Source: Pseudodesulfovibrio profundus (lineage in GTDB: Bacteria > Desulfobacterota > Desulfovibrionia > Desulfovibrionales > Desulfovibrionaceae). Taken from it: a stretch of 64,000 nucleotides of DNA. The notes beneath the pieces were generated by a model. The model worked only from the letters and a program-made list of their open reading frames with translations. It was not told the origin of the DNA and searched no databases. The position numbers and the translations under genes are program-made. The DNA is taken from positions 2,951,001 to 3,015,000 of the forward strand of contig NZ_LT907975.1 in the NCBI RefSeq assembly GCF_900217235.1. Direction: 5' to 3'. Shown one piece after another: positions 37,216-47,035 of this stretch (the first letter of the stretch is position 1; every line of letters starts with the position of its first letter).

Positions 37216-37614
37216 ATGGAAGACAAATCCAAACAGCGAGTTAGACGCACCCAACGCGATTACACGATGGCCTTTAAATTGTCGGTTGTGGCACAGGTGG
37301 AAAAGGGCGAGATGACGTACAAGCAGGCTCAGGCTCTTTATGGTATTCAAGGGCGAAGCACTGTGCTGAAGTGGCTCAGGAAGCACGGCACCCTTGATTG
37401 GAGCAAGTCCATGGTACATTCCCGAAAAGACCCAAAAGCCAGAGAAACACCGGTCCAGAAGATCAAACGGCTGGAGAAAGAGCTTGAGGAAGAAAAGATC
37501 AAGACCGCGCTTCTCAATAAAATGATTGAGATTTCCGACCGCGAGTTTGGGACTTCTATAAGAAAAAAGCTTACCCCCGAGCTGCACGAAGTCTTCAGAG
37601 AGAAAGACAAATAA
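37216..37614 (+). CDS. IS3-family transposase OrfA
   Basis: A 132-residue DNA-binding protein: helix-turn-helix in the first ~60 residues (MAFKLSVVAQVEKGEM..., YKQAQALYG), followed by a leucine-zipper-like coiled coil (KIKRLEKELEEEKIKTALLN). It binds the element's ends and dimerises. The OrfB frame lies one base back (-1). A slippery heptamer AAAAAAG at 37563-37569, with in-frame codons AAA AAG, would allow ribosomes to shift and produce the OrfAB transposase. Confidence 0.92.
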   Translation: MEDKSKQRVRRTQRDYTMAFKLSVVAQVEKGEMTYKQAQALYGIQGRSTVLKWLRKHGTLDWSKSMVHSRKDPKARETPVQKIKRLEKELEEEKIKTALLNKMIEISDREFGTSIRKKLTPELHEVFREKDK

Positions 37615-37616
37615 GC

Positions 37617-38447
37617 TTGTCTGCTTGTTGCAGGCAGCTCGGGGTCAGTCGGCAGTCCGTGTATCAGGCTGAAAAGCGCCATGATGCACGGGAAGCCATG
37701 TATCAGGAGGCAAAGGCCATGGTCCTGAACGTGCGGACCAGGATGCCCCGCCTTGGGACTCGAAAGCTGTACCACCTGTTGAAGGACGCATTTTCCGCAA
37801 AGGGAATCAGGCTCGGACGTGATGGGTTGTTTTCCCTGCTGCGGCGAGAGCATATGCTCATCAAGCGACGGAAAAACTATACAAAGACAACCAACTCGAA
37901 GCATTGGCTAAAAAAGCATCCCAACTTGTTGAAAGATGTTCAACCGAGATGTCCTGAGCAGGTGTTCGTAAGCGACATTACCTACGTGAATACACGTGAG
38001 CAAACATGCTATCTGTCGCTGGTGACAGATGCATTCAGCCGGAAGATAATGGGATACAACGTGAGCCGGGATCTCAGTGCGGAAAGCACAACCAAAGCGC
38101 TGGACGCGGCAGTTGAAAACAAGCGAAGGAGGGTGAATACAATTCACCATTCAGATCGAGGACTCCAATACGCTTCTTCGGTCTACCAGAGAAAACTCCA
38201 GGAATCCGGCATGGTTCCTTCCATGACAGATGGCTATGACTGCTATCAAAATGCCTTGGCGGAACGGATGAATGGAATTCTGAAGCAAGAGTTCATGGTC
38301 ACCAAATGCAACGACTTTGCAGAGCTCAATACCCTGGTGAGGGAATCCGTTGAGATATACAATTCACAACGGCCACATCTCAGCCTAGGAATGAGAACGC
38401 CAAACGATGTACACGAATCAGGCTGTGGGGCTAGCCCCACAGCCTGA
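37617..38447 (+). CDS. IS3-family transposase OrfB (catalytic, made as OrfAB)
   Basis: Catalytic half of the transposase: an rve/DDE integrase core with the first Asp in FVSDITYV, the second in TIHHSDRGLQYAS, and Glu in NALAERMNGILKQE. Its own start is weak (TTG at 37617 with no ribosome site), so it should be made as a fusion through -1 frameshifting at 37563-37569; the frame is open back to that point. The 276-residue free frame is typical of IS3 OrfB. All catalytic residues are present, so it is probably active. Confidence 0.92.
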   Translation: MSACCRQLGVSRQSVYQAEKRHDAREAMYQEAKAMVLNVRTRMPRLGTRKLYHLLKDAFSAKGIRLGRDGLFSLLRREHMLIKRRKNYTKTTNSKHWLKKHPNLLKDVQPRCPEQVFVSDITYVNTREQTCYLSLVTDAFSRKIMGYNVSRDLSAESTTKALDAAVENKRRRVNTIHHSDRGLQYASSVYQRKLQESGMVPSMTDGYDCYQNALAERMNGILKQEFMVTKCNDFAELNTLVRESVEIYNSQRPHLSLGMRTPNDVHESGCGASPTA

Positions 38448-38557
38448 TTGAAACCTTCAAAAACCGTCAACCTATTTCAGGACGGCTCAATTTGATACAG
38501 TAGGCTCATTAGACTGGCCGGGGCCAGTTTTCCTGATTGAGAGCGTCTGATGGAAGG

Positions 38558-38854
38558 CTATTTGCCTGCTCTGGTCGGGTTATCCAGAACCCGGTCCGTG
38601 GCTTCACGAATACTGTTTTTCAAGTCGTCCTTGGATAGCTGTTCGGACAAGATGATCGTTCCCTTTTGGACATACCGTGCCGGTAAGATATTTAGGGCCA
38701 GAGCGTAAATATCTTCAATATCGAGCGGTTCGAAGAGATAATCTCCGTACTCGCTTTCCAGAATTTCAGGGATCGTCTGAATGAGGCGCTTTTCATTTCT
38801 GTTCTTGATCTTGCTGACGTCAACGCCATTAATCCGGTATTCAATCTCAGCCAT
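38558..38854 (-). CDS. ComFB-like protein without cysteines
   Basis: A 98-residue protein of the late-competence ComFB family. The core is YLFEPLDIEDIYALALNILPARYV, where family members carry CxxCxxD just before the ALALN-LPP segment. Here the two metal-binding cysteines are replaced, so a metal site is unlikely. The ATG at 38854 has GAGGA upstream; the frame runs on 36 codons more. ComFB proteins are linked to cyclic-di-nucleotide binding in some bacteria, an open idea for this copy. It is separated from its neighbours by the IS. Confidence 0.75.
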   Translation of the reverse strand: MAEIEYRINGVDVSKIKNRNEKRLIQTIPEILESEYGDYLFEPLDIEDIYALALNILPARYVQKGTIILSEQLSKDDLKNSIREATDRVLDNPTRAGK

Positions 38855-39085
38855 TCCGTACTCCTCCGAACTCGTTTTACTTGACAGGTGGTATGATAAT
38901 GCACGGATTATCATACCATGGCAACGGCAGAAGCGTATCTTTGTACCTAGATTAAAGCACATTACGCAGGGATATTTGTCAACGAGACAGCAACCTCTCA
39001 GTTGTGGATTGCCTTGACACAGACCCAGTGCAGTCCTATTTTGTAAAGGTAGTAAAAGTTATTTTTAGCAATAAAGGAGAGCATC

Positions 39086-40201
39086 ATGTCCCTGAAGCGT
39101 TTGATCGTTCCAGCCATTGGGCTGATGACATTACTTATGGGGCTGGTCTTTCTGGGACATGCTACCGACAAGGAGAGTGTCATGATCGACACGAATAATC
39201 TGGAGATAGCGACCATCGCCGGAGGATGTTTCTGGTGTGTCGAATCGGATATGGAGAAGCTGCCTGGTGTGGTCAAGGCGGTTTCCGGCTATGCCGGCGG
39301 AGATGAATCCGACCCGTCCTATGAGCAGGTCTCAAGCGGTTCAACCGGACACCGAGAAGCGGTACAGGTATTCTTTGATCCCGCTGTCATAACGTATCGG
39401 GAAGTGCTGGATCACTACTGGAAGCATTTTGATCCCACCGATGAAGGTGGATCGTTTGGTGACCGTGGATTCCAATACACATCCGCCATCTTCTACCACT
39501 CGGATGAGCAGCGGCTGATTGCAGAAGAATCAAAGAAGGATCTGGAGGCGAGTGGACGTCTGGATGGTCCCGTGGTGACGCCCATCATCGAGTTTACGAC
39601 GTTTTATGACGCAGAACAGTATCATCAGGATTACTATCAAAAGAGCCCTGCGCGATATAAGACGTACCGCTATTTTTCCGGCCGTGATCGATACGTCAAG
39701 GAGACATGGGGGGAAGACGCCAACTTCAAGGCAGCCCCCGAGACAGGAAAGAGCGGTCTGACTGGGTTTGTCAAGCCGGACGATGCGACGCTCCGCGAAA
39801 CCCTGACCCCGATGCAGTATGAAGTGACCCAGGAAGACGGCACAGAACCACCATTTCGCAATGAATACTGGGACAACAAGCAGGACGGCATCTACGTGGA
39901 TATCGTTTCGGGCGAGCCGCTGTTTGCTTCGGTTCACAAGTATGAATCAGGCACTGGCTGGCCGAGTTTCGACCGTCCGCTCGTGAACGAAAATATAGTT
40001 GAGCACCAGGATCGAAAGTTGTTCATGGTCCGTACGGAGGTGCGCAGCAAGCAGGCGGATTCCCATCTTGGTCACGTGTTCAGCGATGGCCCGGAGACAA
40101 CCGGCTTGCGTTATTGTATCAACTCGGCTGCCCTTCGCTTCGTTCCCAAGGAGGATTTGGAGGCAGAAGGGTATGGTGAGTTCCTCTCGCTGTTTGACTA
40201 G
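39086..40201 (+). CDS. msrAB: Exported methionine sulfoxide reductase MsrA-MsrB fusion
   Basis: A two-domain repair enzyme of 371 residues. The signal or anchor segment (residues 6-25) places it outside the cytoplasm. MsrA (about 40-200) has the active GCFWC (catalytic Cys48) and reduces the S epimer. MsrB (about 225-365) has GTGWPSF, the SHLGHVF loop and the catalytic Cys in RYCINSA, and reduces the R epimer; the structural zinc CxxC pairs of many MsrBs are missing. The start has an AAGGAG site upstream. Envelope methionines oxidised by oxygen or hypochlorite would be the substrates in this oxygen-sensitive lineage. Confidence 0.93.
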   Translation: MSLKRLIVPAIGLMTLLMGLVFLGHATDKESVMIDTNNLEIATIAGGCFWCVESDMEKLPGVVKAVSGYAGGDESDPSYEQVSSGSTGHREAVQVFFDPAVITYREVLDHYWKHFDPTDEGGSFGDRGFQYTSAIFYHSDEQRLIAEESKKDLEASGRLDGPVVTPIIEFTTFYDAEQYHQDYYQKSPARYKTYRYFSGRDRYVKETWGEDANFKAAPETGKSGLTGFVKPDDATLRETLTPMQYEVTQEDGTEPPFRNEYWDNKQDGIYVDIVSGEPLFASVHKYESGTGWPSFDRPLVNENIVEHQDRKLFMVRTEVRSKQADSHLGHVFSDGPETTGLRYCINSAALRFVPKEDLEAEGYGEFLSLFD

Positions 40202-40226
40202 TCCCATGTTGTTTGAAGCGCTGCCC

Positions 40227-40257
40227 GGGAGTCTCCGTATGGAGGCTCCCTTTTTTT
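40227..40257 (+). terminator. Terminator of msrAB
   Basis: A 10-bp stem (GGGAGTCTCC / GGAGGCTCCC, one G-T pair) with a 4-base loop and a T7 run. Confidence 0.92.
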
Positions 40258-40480
40258 AATGCTCTGTTGATTTGCTTTGCTCATTTTCTATGAATAATCA
40301 GTTTGTTGATGAGCCAAACCAGCGCGGCTATCAATATACCATCGTGTTAGCTTGGTTATTATTTCCGCTCGTCGGTTCCTTCCGTTCAAATAACTGTGTT
40401 ACGAAACAGTGACAAAAGTGTTTCGGTTTTGTGACGAAAAAGTGATCCATTGATGGAGTTGAACGACGAGGGGGTACCAA

Positions 40481-42358
40481 GTGTTGCGCAAATTATATGA
40501 AAACCTGCCGATGTCAGCCAAACTGGGATTAGGGTTCGGGTTTGTGGTTGTCGTCTTCGTTATCGCGCTCGGCAGTTACGCTGTAACGCTCAGTTCCACA
40601 CAGAATGCCTACGGCCGACTGGTCAATAACACTGCAGCCATTCGTGCCACGGCGAAGAATATTGATATCCATATGCTCGAGAGTCGTCGAAGCGAGAAGG
40701 ATTTCATTCTTCGCGGTGATATGAAATACCCCGAGCGTGTCGACAAACTTGTGGAAAGCATCAGGGAAGAGTCGCAGCAGTTGGCTGCACTGGAAAAAAT
40801 GGCCGGAAATGAGGAAGGGGTGAAGAATGCCGGCGAGATTGCACAGTATATAGGCCAATATCATACGGCATTTGGCAATGTGGTTGCCATGTGGCAACGG
40901 CGCGGTTTGACCCATGAAGAAGGGCTTCAAGGGTCGTTTCGTGAGTCTGTCGGTGATCTGGAAGTCATGCTGGAGGATATAGATAAAGCGGTTCAGAACG
41001 ATACCAGCAGCACGGCCATAGCCGAGATGTTGATGTTGCGCAGACACGAGAAGGATTATCTCCTTCGTCAGGATCAAAAGTATATTCAGCGGGTCGACGA
41101 CCAGATCGAAGTCCTGCTCGCTGCCATGGAGAGATTGCCCATTTCCACAGGCGAGCTTGATCAGTTGAGACAGTATGTGGATCGGTACAAAAAGGCGTTC
41201 CATGCACTGGTGGACGAGGATGCAAAGATCGCGCAGGGAGTTGCCAGCCTGCGGGAAGCCGTGCACAAGGTCGAGCCAATTGTTGAGCAGGTGGTGAAGC
41301 GGGCCAATGAGCGGATGGATGTGGTTGAGGCCGAGGTCCTCGAAGCCGCGGCAGTGGATAATATCCGGTCCATGTCCATTGCAGGATTCGCCGTCCTGGT
41401 CGCCGTCGTGCTGACGGTTGTCATCACCCGCTTGGTTACAGGTCCACTGAATCAGGGTGTCCGTATGGCGTCTGAAGTGGCTGAGGGCGAATTGACCACG
41501 AGAATGGAGATGGATCGTTCGGATGAAATCGGCAGGATCATCCAGGCTCTGGCAAGGATGTCGCAGCGATTGCGCGAGGTCATCGGTACTATTCAGGAAG
41601 CCACTGCATCGGTCGCTTCGGGCAGTGAGGAGGTCAGCGCCTCCTCGGAGAACCTGTCCCAAAGCGTGTCTGAGCAGGCTGCTGTCGTGGAAGAGGTTTC
41701 ATCGAGCTTGACCCAGTTTGCCAGCAATATCAAACAGACGAACGAGGCCGCATCCATTACGGAAAAGATTGCAGCCAACAACGCTGCCGATGCGGAAAAG
41801 GGTGGAGAAATCATCACCAATGCGGTTGAGGCCATGCATGATATTGCCGAGCGAATCACAGTCATTGAGGAGATCGCCCGCCAGACCAATCTGCTCGCCT
41901 TGAACGCGGCCATTGAGGCAGCCCGGGCCGGTGAAGCGGGTAAGGGATTTGCCGTCGTTGCTTCCGAGGTGCGTAAACTCGCTGAACGAAGCGGTGTTGC
42001 AGCCGGTGAGATCGGTGGGTTGTCGTCCCGTTGCGTGGAAGTTGCGGAGGAAGCCGGTGAACTCTTCCAGAGGATGATTCCGGAAATTCGAAAGACCGCT
42101 GAAATGGTGCAGGAAATCAGTAGCGCCAATGTCGAGCAGAACGGTGGGCTTTCCAATCTGACGGATGCCATGGGGCAGTTGGATCAGTCTGTCCAGTCAA
42201 ACGCCTCGGCAGTGGAAGAACTGGCGGCCACGGCAGAAAATCTGGCACAGCAGGCTGCATCCGTTCAGGAAGCCATGGGCTTCTTCCGAGTGGATGAGGA
42301 GGACTTCAGCGGTTCATCGGATGTGCGGTCAGGTGCCATGCTCCAACTGGAGGCATAG
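40481..42358 (+). CDS. Methyl-accepting chemotaxis protein with HBM sensor
   Basis: A 625-residue receptor. TM1 is at residues 15-37; the periplasmic sensor runs to about 290, and TM2 follows at 292-312. The sensor shows two copies of the RRxEKDFxLR pattern ([20 protein letters not shown]), as in helical bimodular (HBM) domains. A HAMP domain follows, then the signalling hairpin with the conserved tip ([21 protein letters not shown]). No C-terminal CheR-binding pentapeptide is present. The GTG start has GGGGG upstream. HBM receptors sense small organic acids, but the ligand is not known here. Confidence 0.94.
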   Translation: MLRKLYENLPMSAKLGLGFGFVVVVFVIALGSYAVTLSSTQNAYGRLVNNTAAIRATAKNIDIHMLESRRSEKDFILRGDMKYPERVDKLVESIREESQQLAALEKMAGNEEGVKNAGEIAQYIGQYHTAFGNVVAMWQRRGLTHEEGLQGSFRESVGDLEVMLEDIDKAVQNDTSSTAIAEMLMLRRHEKDYLLRQDQKYIQRVDDQIEVLLAAMERLPISTGELDQLRQYVDRYKKAFHALVDEDAKIAQGVASLREAVHKVEPIVEQVVKRANERMDVVEAEVLEAAAVDNIRSMSIAGFAVLVAVVLTVVITRLVTGPLNQGVRMASEVAEGELTTRMEMDRSDEIGRIIQALARMSQRLREVIGTIQEATASVASGSEEVSASSENLSQSVSEQAAVVEEVSSSLTQFASNIKQTNEAASITEKIAANNAADAEKGGEIITNAVEAMHDIAERITVIEEIARQTNLLALNAAIEAARAGEAGKGFAVVASEVRKLAERSGVAAGEIGGLSSRCVEVAEEAGELFQRMIPEIRKTAEMVQEISSANVEQNGGLSNLTDAMGQLDQSVQSNASAVEELAATAENLAQQAASVQEAMGFFRVDEEDFSGSSDVRSGAMLQLEA

Positions 42359-42405
42359 TGCTTTCCCATGAGTGGGGAGGTGGGGCGCCGTATCTTAACT
42401 GTTTA

Positions 42406-43536
42406 CTAAGTGGTCAGGTTGTTGAGGATGATGGTTGCTGCACGGTCGGCAGCCCCGGGTTCACCCACTCTGGAGCGGAGATCGGCAAGGTCCTGCCACA
42501 TCTTGTCGTATGATTTCGGGTCGTCGAGCCACTGCAATGCCTGTTTAGCCAGATTCTCGGCGTTGGCTTCCTGCTGAATGTATTCCGGGTAGACTTCCTT
42601 GTTCATGATCAGATTGGGCAGAGATATGAAGTCGACATTAACAAGCAGTTTTCCGATAAGTTCCGATATCTTGGATACCTTGTAGGCCACGGCTGCCGGG
42701 GTGCCGATAAGCGCAGTTTCCAGCGTGACGGTGCCGGACGCGGCAAGCATGAACTTGCAGGAGCGGAAGGTGGCGTACCGGTTGTCCGGTTCAACGCATT
42801 CCACCGGAATATCTTCCGGCCACAGGTCCATGAGGTGTTCCTTGTTTCGGCCCGGTGCACAGACCATGACGTATCGCAGGTCCGGGTGCTTTTTTGCCAG
42901 CAGTCGCGCTGTTTCTCCGAAGACCGGTAGCAGCGAGGAAATCTCCTTGGACCGGCTGCCGGGGAGCAGGCCGATGCGCTTGTCATCCACCGGGATGGAA
43001 TCCAGCTCATCAAAGGGCAGCACATCCATGAGTGGATGACCCACATAGTCGACGTCCACGCCGAATTTCTCATAGAACGGCTTTTCAAAGGGCAGAATGC
43101 AGATGACGCGTCGGACATATTTGCGCAGGAAGTGGACACGGCCGGAGCGCCACGCCCATATTTGCGGAGATATATAGTAATAAACGGGAATGCCGAGCTT
43201 GTACGCCATCTTGGCGATACGGAAATTGAATTCCGGGCAGTCCACCAGAATGATGGCCCGTGGACGCACTTCAGTGAGAGTCTGTTTGATTTTTCGCAAC
43301 AGCAGTATGATCTTGAACAATCCGCCAAGAATTTCCGTGATGCCCACCAGCGAGATGAGGTCCATGTCGTAGCGGATATCCAGCCCCTCGGCTGCCATGG
43401 CCGATCCGCCCATGCCGGTGAAGGTGAGGGTCGGGTCTTGGGCCTTGAGCGCTTTCATGAGTTCCGCGCCGTGAAGGTCGCCGGAAGCCTCGCCCACGCT
43501 GAACCAGATGGGGCTGTTGGGATTGTCAGTCTGCAT
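42406..43536 (-). CDS. lpxB: Lipid-A-disaccharide synthase
   Basis: Joins UDP-diacylglucosamine and lipid X to the beta-1,6 disaccharide of lipid A at the inner membrane. Recognisable motifs: SVGEASGDLHGA near the N-terminus, the DCPEFNFR segment, YYISPQIWAWR, and LLPGSRSKE in the donor-binding half. 376 residues, standard length. It is divergent from an oxidoreductase of the Gfo/Idh/MocA family, a gene sometimes found in lpx clusters. Other lpx genes are outside this window. Confidence 0.95.
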   Translation of the reverse strand: MQTDNPNSPIWFSVGEASGDLHGAELMKALKAQDPTLTFTGMGGSAMAAEGLDIRYDMDLISLVGITEILGGLFKIILLLRKIKQTLTEVRPRAIILVDCPEFNFRIAKMAYKLGIPVYYYISPQIWAWRSGRVHFLRKYVRRVICILPFEKPFYEKFGVDVDYVGHPLMDVLPFDELDSIPVDDKRIGLLPGSRSKEISSLLPVFGETARLLAKKHPDLRYVMVCAPGRNKEHLMDLWPEDIPVECVEPDNRYATFRSCKFMLAASGTVTLETALIGTPAAVAYKVSKISELIGKLLVNVDFISLPNLIMNKEVYPEYIQQEANAENLAKQALQWLDDPKSYDKMWQDLADLRSRVGEPGAADRAATIILNNLTT

Positions 43537-43675
43537 AAGAGGTTAGTAACCCATGTCCGTGGGGGGTGCAAGGCGGACACCCCGAAATGACGTGTCGGAC
43601 TTGCAAACATGGCCTACAGTGCGTAGAAAACGAGCGCACTAGTGCAAACAAACTTAGAACGAGGGATAATATATT

Positions 43676-44596
43676 ATGCTGAAAGTCGGAGTTGTCGGTT
43701 TGGGTTGGATGGGCCGTGTTCATCTGCGCAACTACACTGAAATGGCTGACGTTGAGGTGGTTGGTGTCGTGGATGTCGATCCCAAGGCGTGTGCGGAAGT
43801 GGCAGAACAGTTTGGCGTAAAGACCTTCACGTCCCTGGACGAGTTGCTGGAAAACGAGCTGGACGCCATGTCCATCTGCGTGCCCACGAGCCTGCACCAC
43901 GAAACCGGCATAAAGGTCATGGATAAAGGCATCAATGCCATTATCGAGAAACCGCTGGCCGCCACCGCAGAAGAAGGCGAAGATCTGGTGAAGAAGGCCA
44001 AGGAAAAGGGCATTGCCCTGATGGTCGGCCATGTCGAGCGCTTCAATCCTGCTGTTGAACGGGTCAAGGAACTGATCGGTGATGATGTCATCTCCATCCA
44101 GATCGAGCGCGTCGGTCCGTACCCACCGCGCATTCAGGATGTTGGCGTCATCAAGGACCTCGGCTCCCATGATATCGACCTGATTCGTTACCTGACCGGT
44201 TCCGAATTCAAGTCCGTCTACGCTGTCTCCTCTTCCTCTCTCGGAAAGCATGAGGATTCCGCGCTCATTACGGCTGAGATGGAAAACGGTGTGCTGGCCA
44301 ACATCACCACCAACTGGGTGACTCCCTACAAGGGACGCCGCATCAATGTTGCCTGTGAATCCAAGTACATCCAGGCCAACCTGATCACCCAGGAAGTCAA
44401 GGAATACTCCGCTTTCTCCACCTACGACAAATCCTACTCCGTCCGCGAATGGCCGCTCATGTTCCGTGAGCCGGTCAAAGAGGAACTGACCCAGTTCCTG
44501 AACGCCCTGCGTAACGGCACCCCGGTTCCCATTACCGGTGAAGATGGTCTGGAGGTCCTCAAGACCTTTGACCGCATCTTCGAATGCGCCTGCTAA
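43676..44596 (+). CDS. Gfo/Idh/MocA oxidoreductase, possibly sugar-nucleotide specific
   Basis: An NAD(P)-dependent sugar oxidoreductase of 306 residues. The Rossmann start is VGVVGLGWMGRVHLR; the catalytic lysine lies in IEKPLA; the C-terminal region holds HDIDLIRYLTG and other family motifs. It is divergent from lpxB. In some bacteria a homologous enzyme (GnnA) oxidises UDP-GlcNAc so that lipid A is made with diamino sugar; that role is an inference here, and no aminotransferase (GnnB) is adjacent. The start has GAGGG upstream. Confidence 0.85.
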   Translation: MLKVGVVGLGWMGRVHLRNYTEMADVEVVGVVDVDPKACAEVAEQFGVKTFTSLDELLENELDAMSICVPTSLHHETGIKVMDKGINAIIEKPLAATAEEGEDLVKKAKEKGIALMVGHVERFNPAVERVKELIGDDVISIQIERVGPYPPRIQDVGVIKDLGSHDIDLIRYLTGSEFKSVYAVSSSSLGKHEDSALITAEMENGVLANITTNWVTPYKGRRINVACESKYIQANLITQEVKEYSAFSTYDKSYSVREWPLMFREPVKEELTQFLNALRNGTPVPITGEDGLEVLKTFDRIFECAC

Positions 44597-44620
44597 GAGC
44601 AGACAACGCACAATAACAGA

Positions 44621-44649
44621 AGGCCGTCTCAATTGAGGCGGCCTTTTTC
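44621..44649 (+). terminator. Terminator of the 43676 oxidoreductase
   Basis: A 10-bp stem (AGGCCGTCTC / GAGGCGGCCT, one G-T pair), 4-base loop and T5 run. Confidence 0.9.
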
Positions 44650-44699
44650 ATTGCTCTATTTGAAACGATAGCTTGGGAGATTTTGTTGGACTGTGACTG

Positions 44700-45356
44700 T
44701 TACTTGGCGGGTGCAGTCTCTGCCTGTGCCAGCGGCATTTCGCGGCGTACTTCTATGTAATCCGTGATGGATGCCAACTCGCCGACCTCGTGGGCCATGG
44801 CTACGGCCCGCGCCCGCTCGATGCCCGTGTCGGTCAATCCGATCAGGATGGCGTTGCGCTGTACCACTTCAACACGCAGGTCTTCCCGTTGGAGAGCCTT
44901 TGAGCGCTTGTACATGGTCGCCAGCTCCTGCGAGAGGCGTTTATCGTCGGATGTGTTTTTGCGGAATGCGGATTTGGGGAAGAATTTGCAGCGGATGGTT
45001 TTGACCCCCTGGACCGTGGCTGCGGTCTGGATGGCATAATCGGCTGTGGCGCGATCGGCCACTTCTCCTACCAGATAGGCGCGACAATCGATGACATGCA
45101 CCTTCAAGTCCTTGATGCCGTTGAGGTCTAGGCGCTCGCGGAGTCGACGTTCCAGAGTCACATCGGTTTTGGCGTGCAGTTCCCCACCGATCACCGAACT
45201 GCGCGGCAGATAGTCATCAGCGATGATAGCTGCGTCGTATCCCGTCATGGCGCCCCCTGCCACCTGAACGGCAGGGTACAAGGCGCATCCACCGGTCAAA
45301 AGACCGAGCAGCATAATGATGATAATTTGATACGGCACAGTACGCATAACGCTCAT
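44700..45356 (-). CDS. BON-domain lipoprotein
   Basis: An exported lipoprotein of 218 residues, with a hydrophobic signal and lipobox LTGGC (Cys near residue 25). Two BON domains are likely (about 70-125 and 140-205), recognised by the alternating DLKVHVIDCRAYLVGEV and LRVEVVQRNAILIGL strands. BON proteins such as OsmY and DolP hold outer-membrane integrity; DolP is also a two-BON lipoprotein. Envelope maintenance is therefore the best guess. The start is either the ATG at 45356 or one three codons on. It is monocistronic. Confidence 0.82.
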   Translation of the reverse strand: MSVMRTVPYQIIIIMLLGLLTGGCALYPAVQVAGGAMTGYDAAIIADDYLPRSSVIGGELHAKTDVTLERRLRERLDLNGIKDLKVHVIDCRAYLVGEVADRATADYAIQTAATVQGVKTIRCKFFPKSAFRKNTSDDKRLSQELATMYKRSKALQREDLRVEVVQRNAILIGLTDTGIERARAVAMAHEVGELASITDYIEVRREMPLAQAETAPAK

Positions 45357-45404
45357 ACTATAAATAAGTGTCTAGACTTTGTCTAATCCTACGTTGGCAA
45401 AATT

Positions 45405-47027
45405 CTATTCGCGAATGGCGAGAAGGTAGACCATGCCGGAGATGTTCTGTCGGTGGATTATCCGTAGATTCTCAGGACGGTTCTCCCACTTCTTCCAATC
45501 CTTTTCACGGATGGTCAGCGCCACCGGGGACGGGGTGTCGAGCATGGACCGCAGTTCATCCCAATCATTGGTTTCGGCAATGTCGTGACCTGCGTAGTAG
45601 GTGAAGATGCCGGAGTAAATCTTGTACGCCATGGGTTTGAACCCTTCATCGGCGAGGGCGCCGACTTTCAGGGCGTGCTGTTTGGGGCTCATGGCATTGT
45701 CCAGTGACGGAGCGACCATCAGTCCGACCGGATACAGCCACAGCGTGACAGCCAGTGTCGAGACCAGTATGGCCGTGCGGGAGCCGGACTCGCGTACGGC
45801 ATAGATGGCGCCACCACCGGCCAGCAGGAGAGTGGCGGCAATACCCATGCCGCGTACAGGCACCTCAAAGGGCAGCAGACCGCCGCTGACAATCAGTCCT
45901 GCACCGAGCACAATCCAGAGCCCTGCCACCGAGGTCCAGAATGAACGGGCGTGTTCAGGCTTCATCCGCTCCATGGCATCAGCAGTCAGAAATGCCAGTG
46001 CCGGAAACATGGGCAGGATGTAGATCAGGACCTTGCCGCTCAGGCTCGAAAGAAAAACAAAGGTTGCGCCGAACATGATCCAGAGAAAGGCGCGTGGACC
46101 GACCTGACGTCGGGACGCCCACAACTCGCCCAGTCGCTCAAGAGAGAAGGCGCGTCGTACCGGTGCAGTGAAGGCGAACAGCGTCCACGGGAGCCATGCC
46201 AGCGGGAAGGCTATGAAGTAGTAATAGAACGGTTCCCGGTGGTGGAACGTCTTGGTGGCGCGCTGGATAACGTGCTTGCCGAGGACCGTATCCATCAGGA
46301 AATCAGGGCCTTCGGCAATGACCACACCGGCAATCCAGGCGGCCAGTAACAGCAGCATGGCCCCGAAGCCCTGCGCCATCTTTATGGTGAACAGCCGACG
46401 AATTTCGCCTTTCCACAACAGGTAGACGGCACTGGTCAGCAATGGGAAGATGAAACCCAGTGGGCCTTTGATCAGCGTGGCGACACCGGCCAGCAGGAAG
46501 GCATACAGGGGCCACCTGCCCTGATCATTCTGCTTGAATGCCTGAAAGAGACAGACGTGGCTGAGTATGATGAAGGCCGTAAACAGCAGGTCCATGCGGG
46601 AATAATGGAAAAGGCCCGCCAGGAAGAAGGTGGAGAGCAGGATGAGGACGCCGCCAAGGGAGACACTTTTGTTGAAGCCGAGGACCCGAGCCAGATAGTA
46701 GCTCGCCATGAGCAGGAACAGGCCGGACAGTGCCGCGCCCACAAAAAAGACCGTGGGCATGTTCGCCGGGGTCAATGTGTCGATGAGCCAGAGGAACCAG
46801 AAATAGATGGGCGGTTTATCCGGGTAGGGTTGCCCATTGAGCGAAAGAACCATCCATTTCCCGTTCAGGACGAGGTTTTGATAGGCATTGGCGTATCGAA
46901 CTTCGTCGGAAAACCACAGGGCACGGTTGCTGATGGTGAACCATGTCTGGGCGAAAACTCCCACGATCATGGTCAGCCAGGGGTGGTCCTCAAGGGTATT
47001 CCAAATATGTGTTGCTATCTTGCTCAT
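45405..47027 (-). CDS. ArnT-like lipid-linked glycosyltransferase (GT-C)
   Basis: A polytopic GT-C transferase of 540 residues with about eleven or twelve hydrophobic segments. The N-terminal loop has the ArnT/PMT acidic motif FSDEVRYA, and a second conserved segment PDKPPIYFW. ArnT transfers aminoarabinose from a lipid carrier to lipid A; other members transfer different sugars to lipids or proteins. It is eight bases downstream of a PAP2 phosphatase on the same strand, and this pair suggests modification of lipid A phosphates. Confidence 0.86.
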   Translation of the reverse strand: MSKIATHIWNTLEDHPWLTMIVGVFAQTWFTISNRALWFSDEVRYANAYQNLVLNGKWMVLSLNGQPYPDKPPIYFWFLWLIDTLTPANMPTVFFVGAALSGLFLLMASYYLARVLGFNKSVSLGGVLILLSTFFLAGLFHYSRMDLLFTAFIILSHVCLFQAFKQNDQGRWPLYAFLLAGVATLIKGPLGFIFPLLTSAVYLLWKGEIRRLFTIKMAQGFGAMLLLLAAWIAGVVIAEGPDFLMDTVLGKHVIQRATKTFHHREPFYYYFIAFPLAWLPWTLFAFTAPVRRAFSLERLGELWASRRQVGPRAFLWIMFGATFVFLSSLSGKVLIYILPMFPALAFLTADAMERMKPEHARSFWTSVAGLWIVLGAGLIVSGGLLPFEVPVRGMGIAATLLLAGGGAIYAVRESGSRTAILVSTLAVTLWLYPVGLMVAPSLDNAMSPKQHALKVGALADEGFKPMAYKIYSGIFTYYAGHDIAETNDWDELRSMLDTPSPVALTIREKDWKKWENRPENLRIIHRQNISGMVYLLAIRE

Positions 47028-47035
47028 GGGTAGCC

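Larger units (their letters stand above)
37175..38489 (+). mobile_element. Complete IS3-family insertion sequence
   Basis: A 1315-bp element with the IS3 ends TG...CA. The terminal inverted repeats match over the sequence CCGTCCTGAAATAGGTTGAC at both ends, with three mismatches outside it. A 3-bp target duplication, ATT, flanks it (37172-37174 and 38490-38492). It carries the two overlapping transposase frames typical of the family. It is inserted just after the terminator of the RND operon, so no gene is broken. The exact ends and the short, intact duplication suggest recent transposition. Confidence 0.93.
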
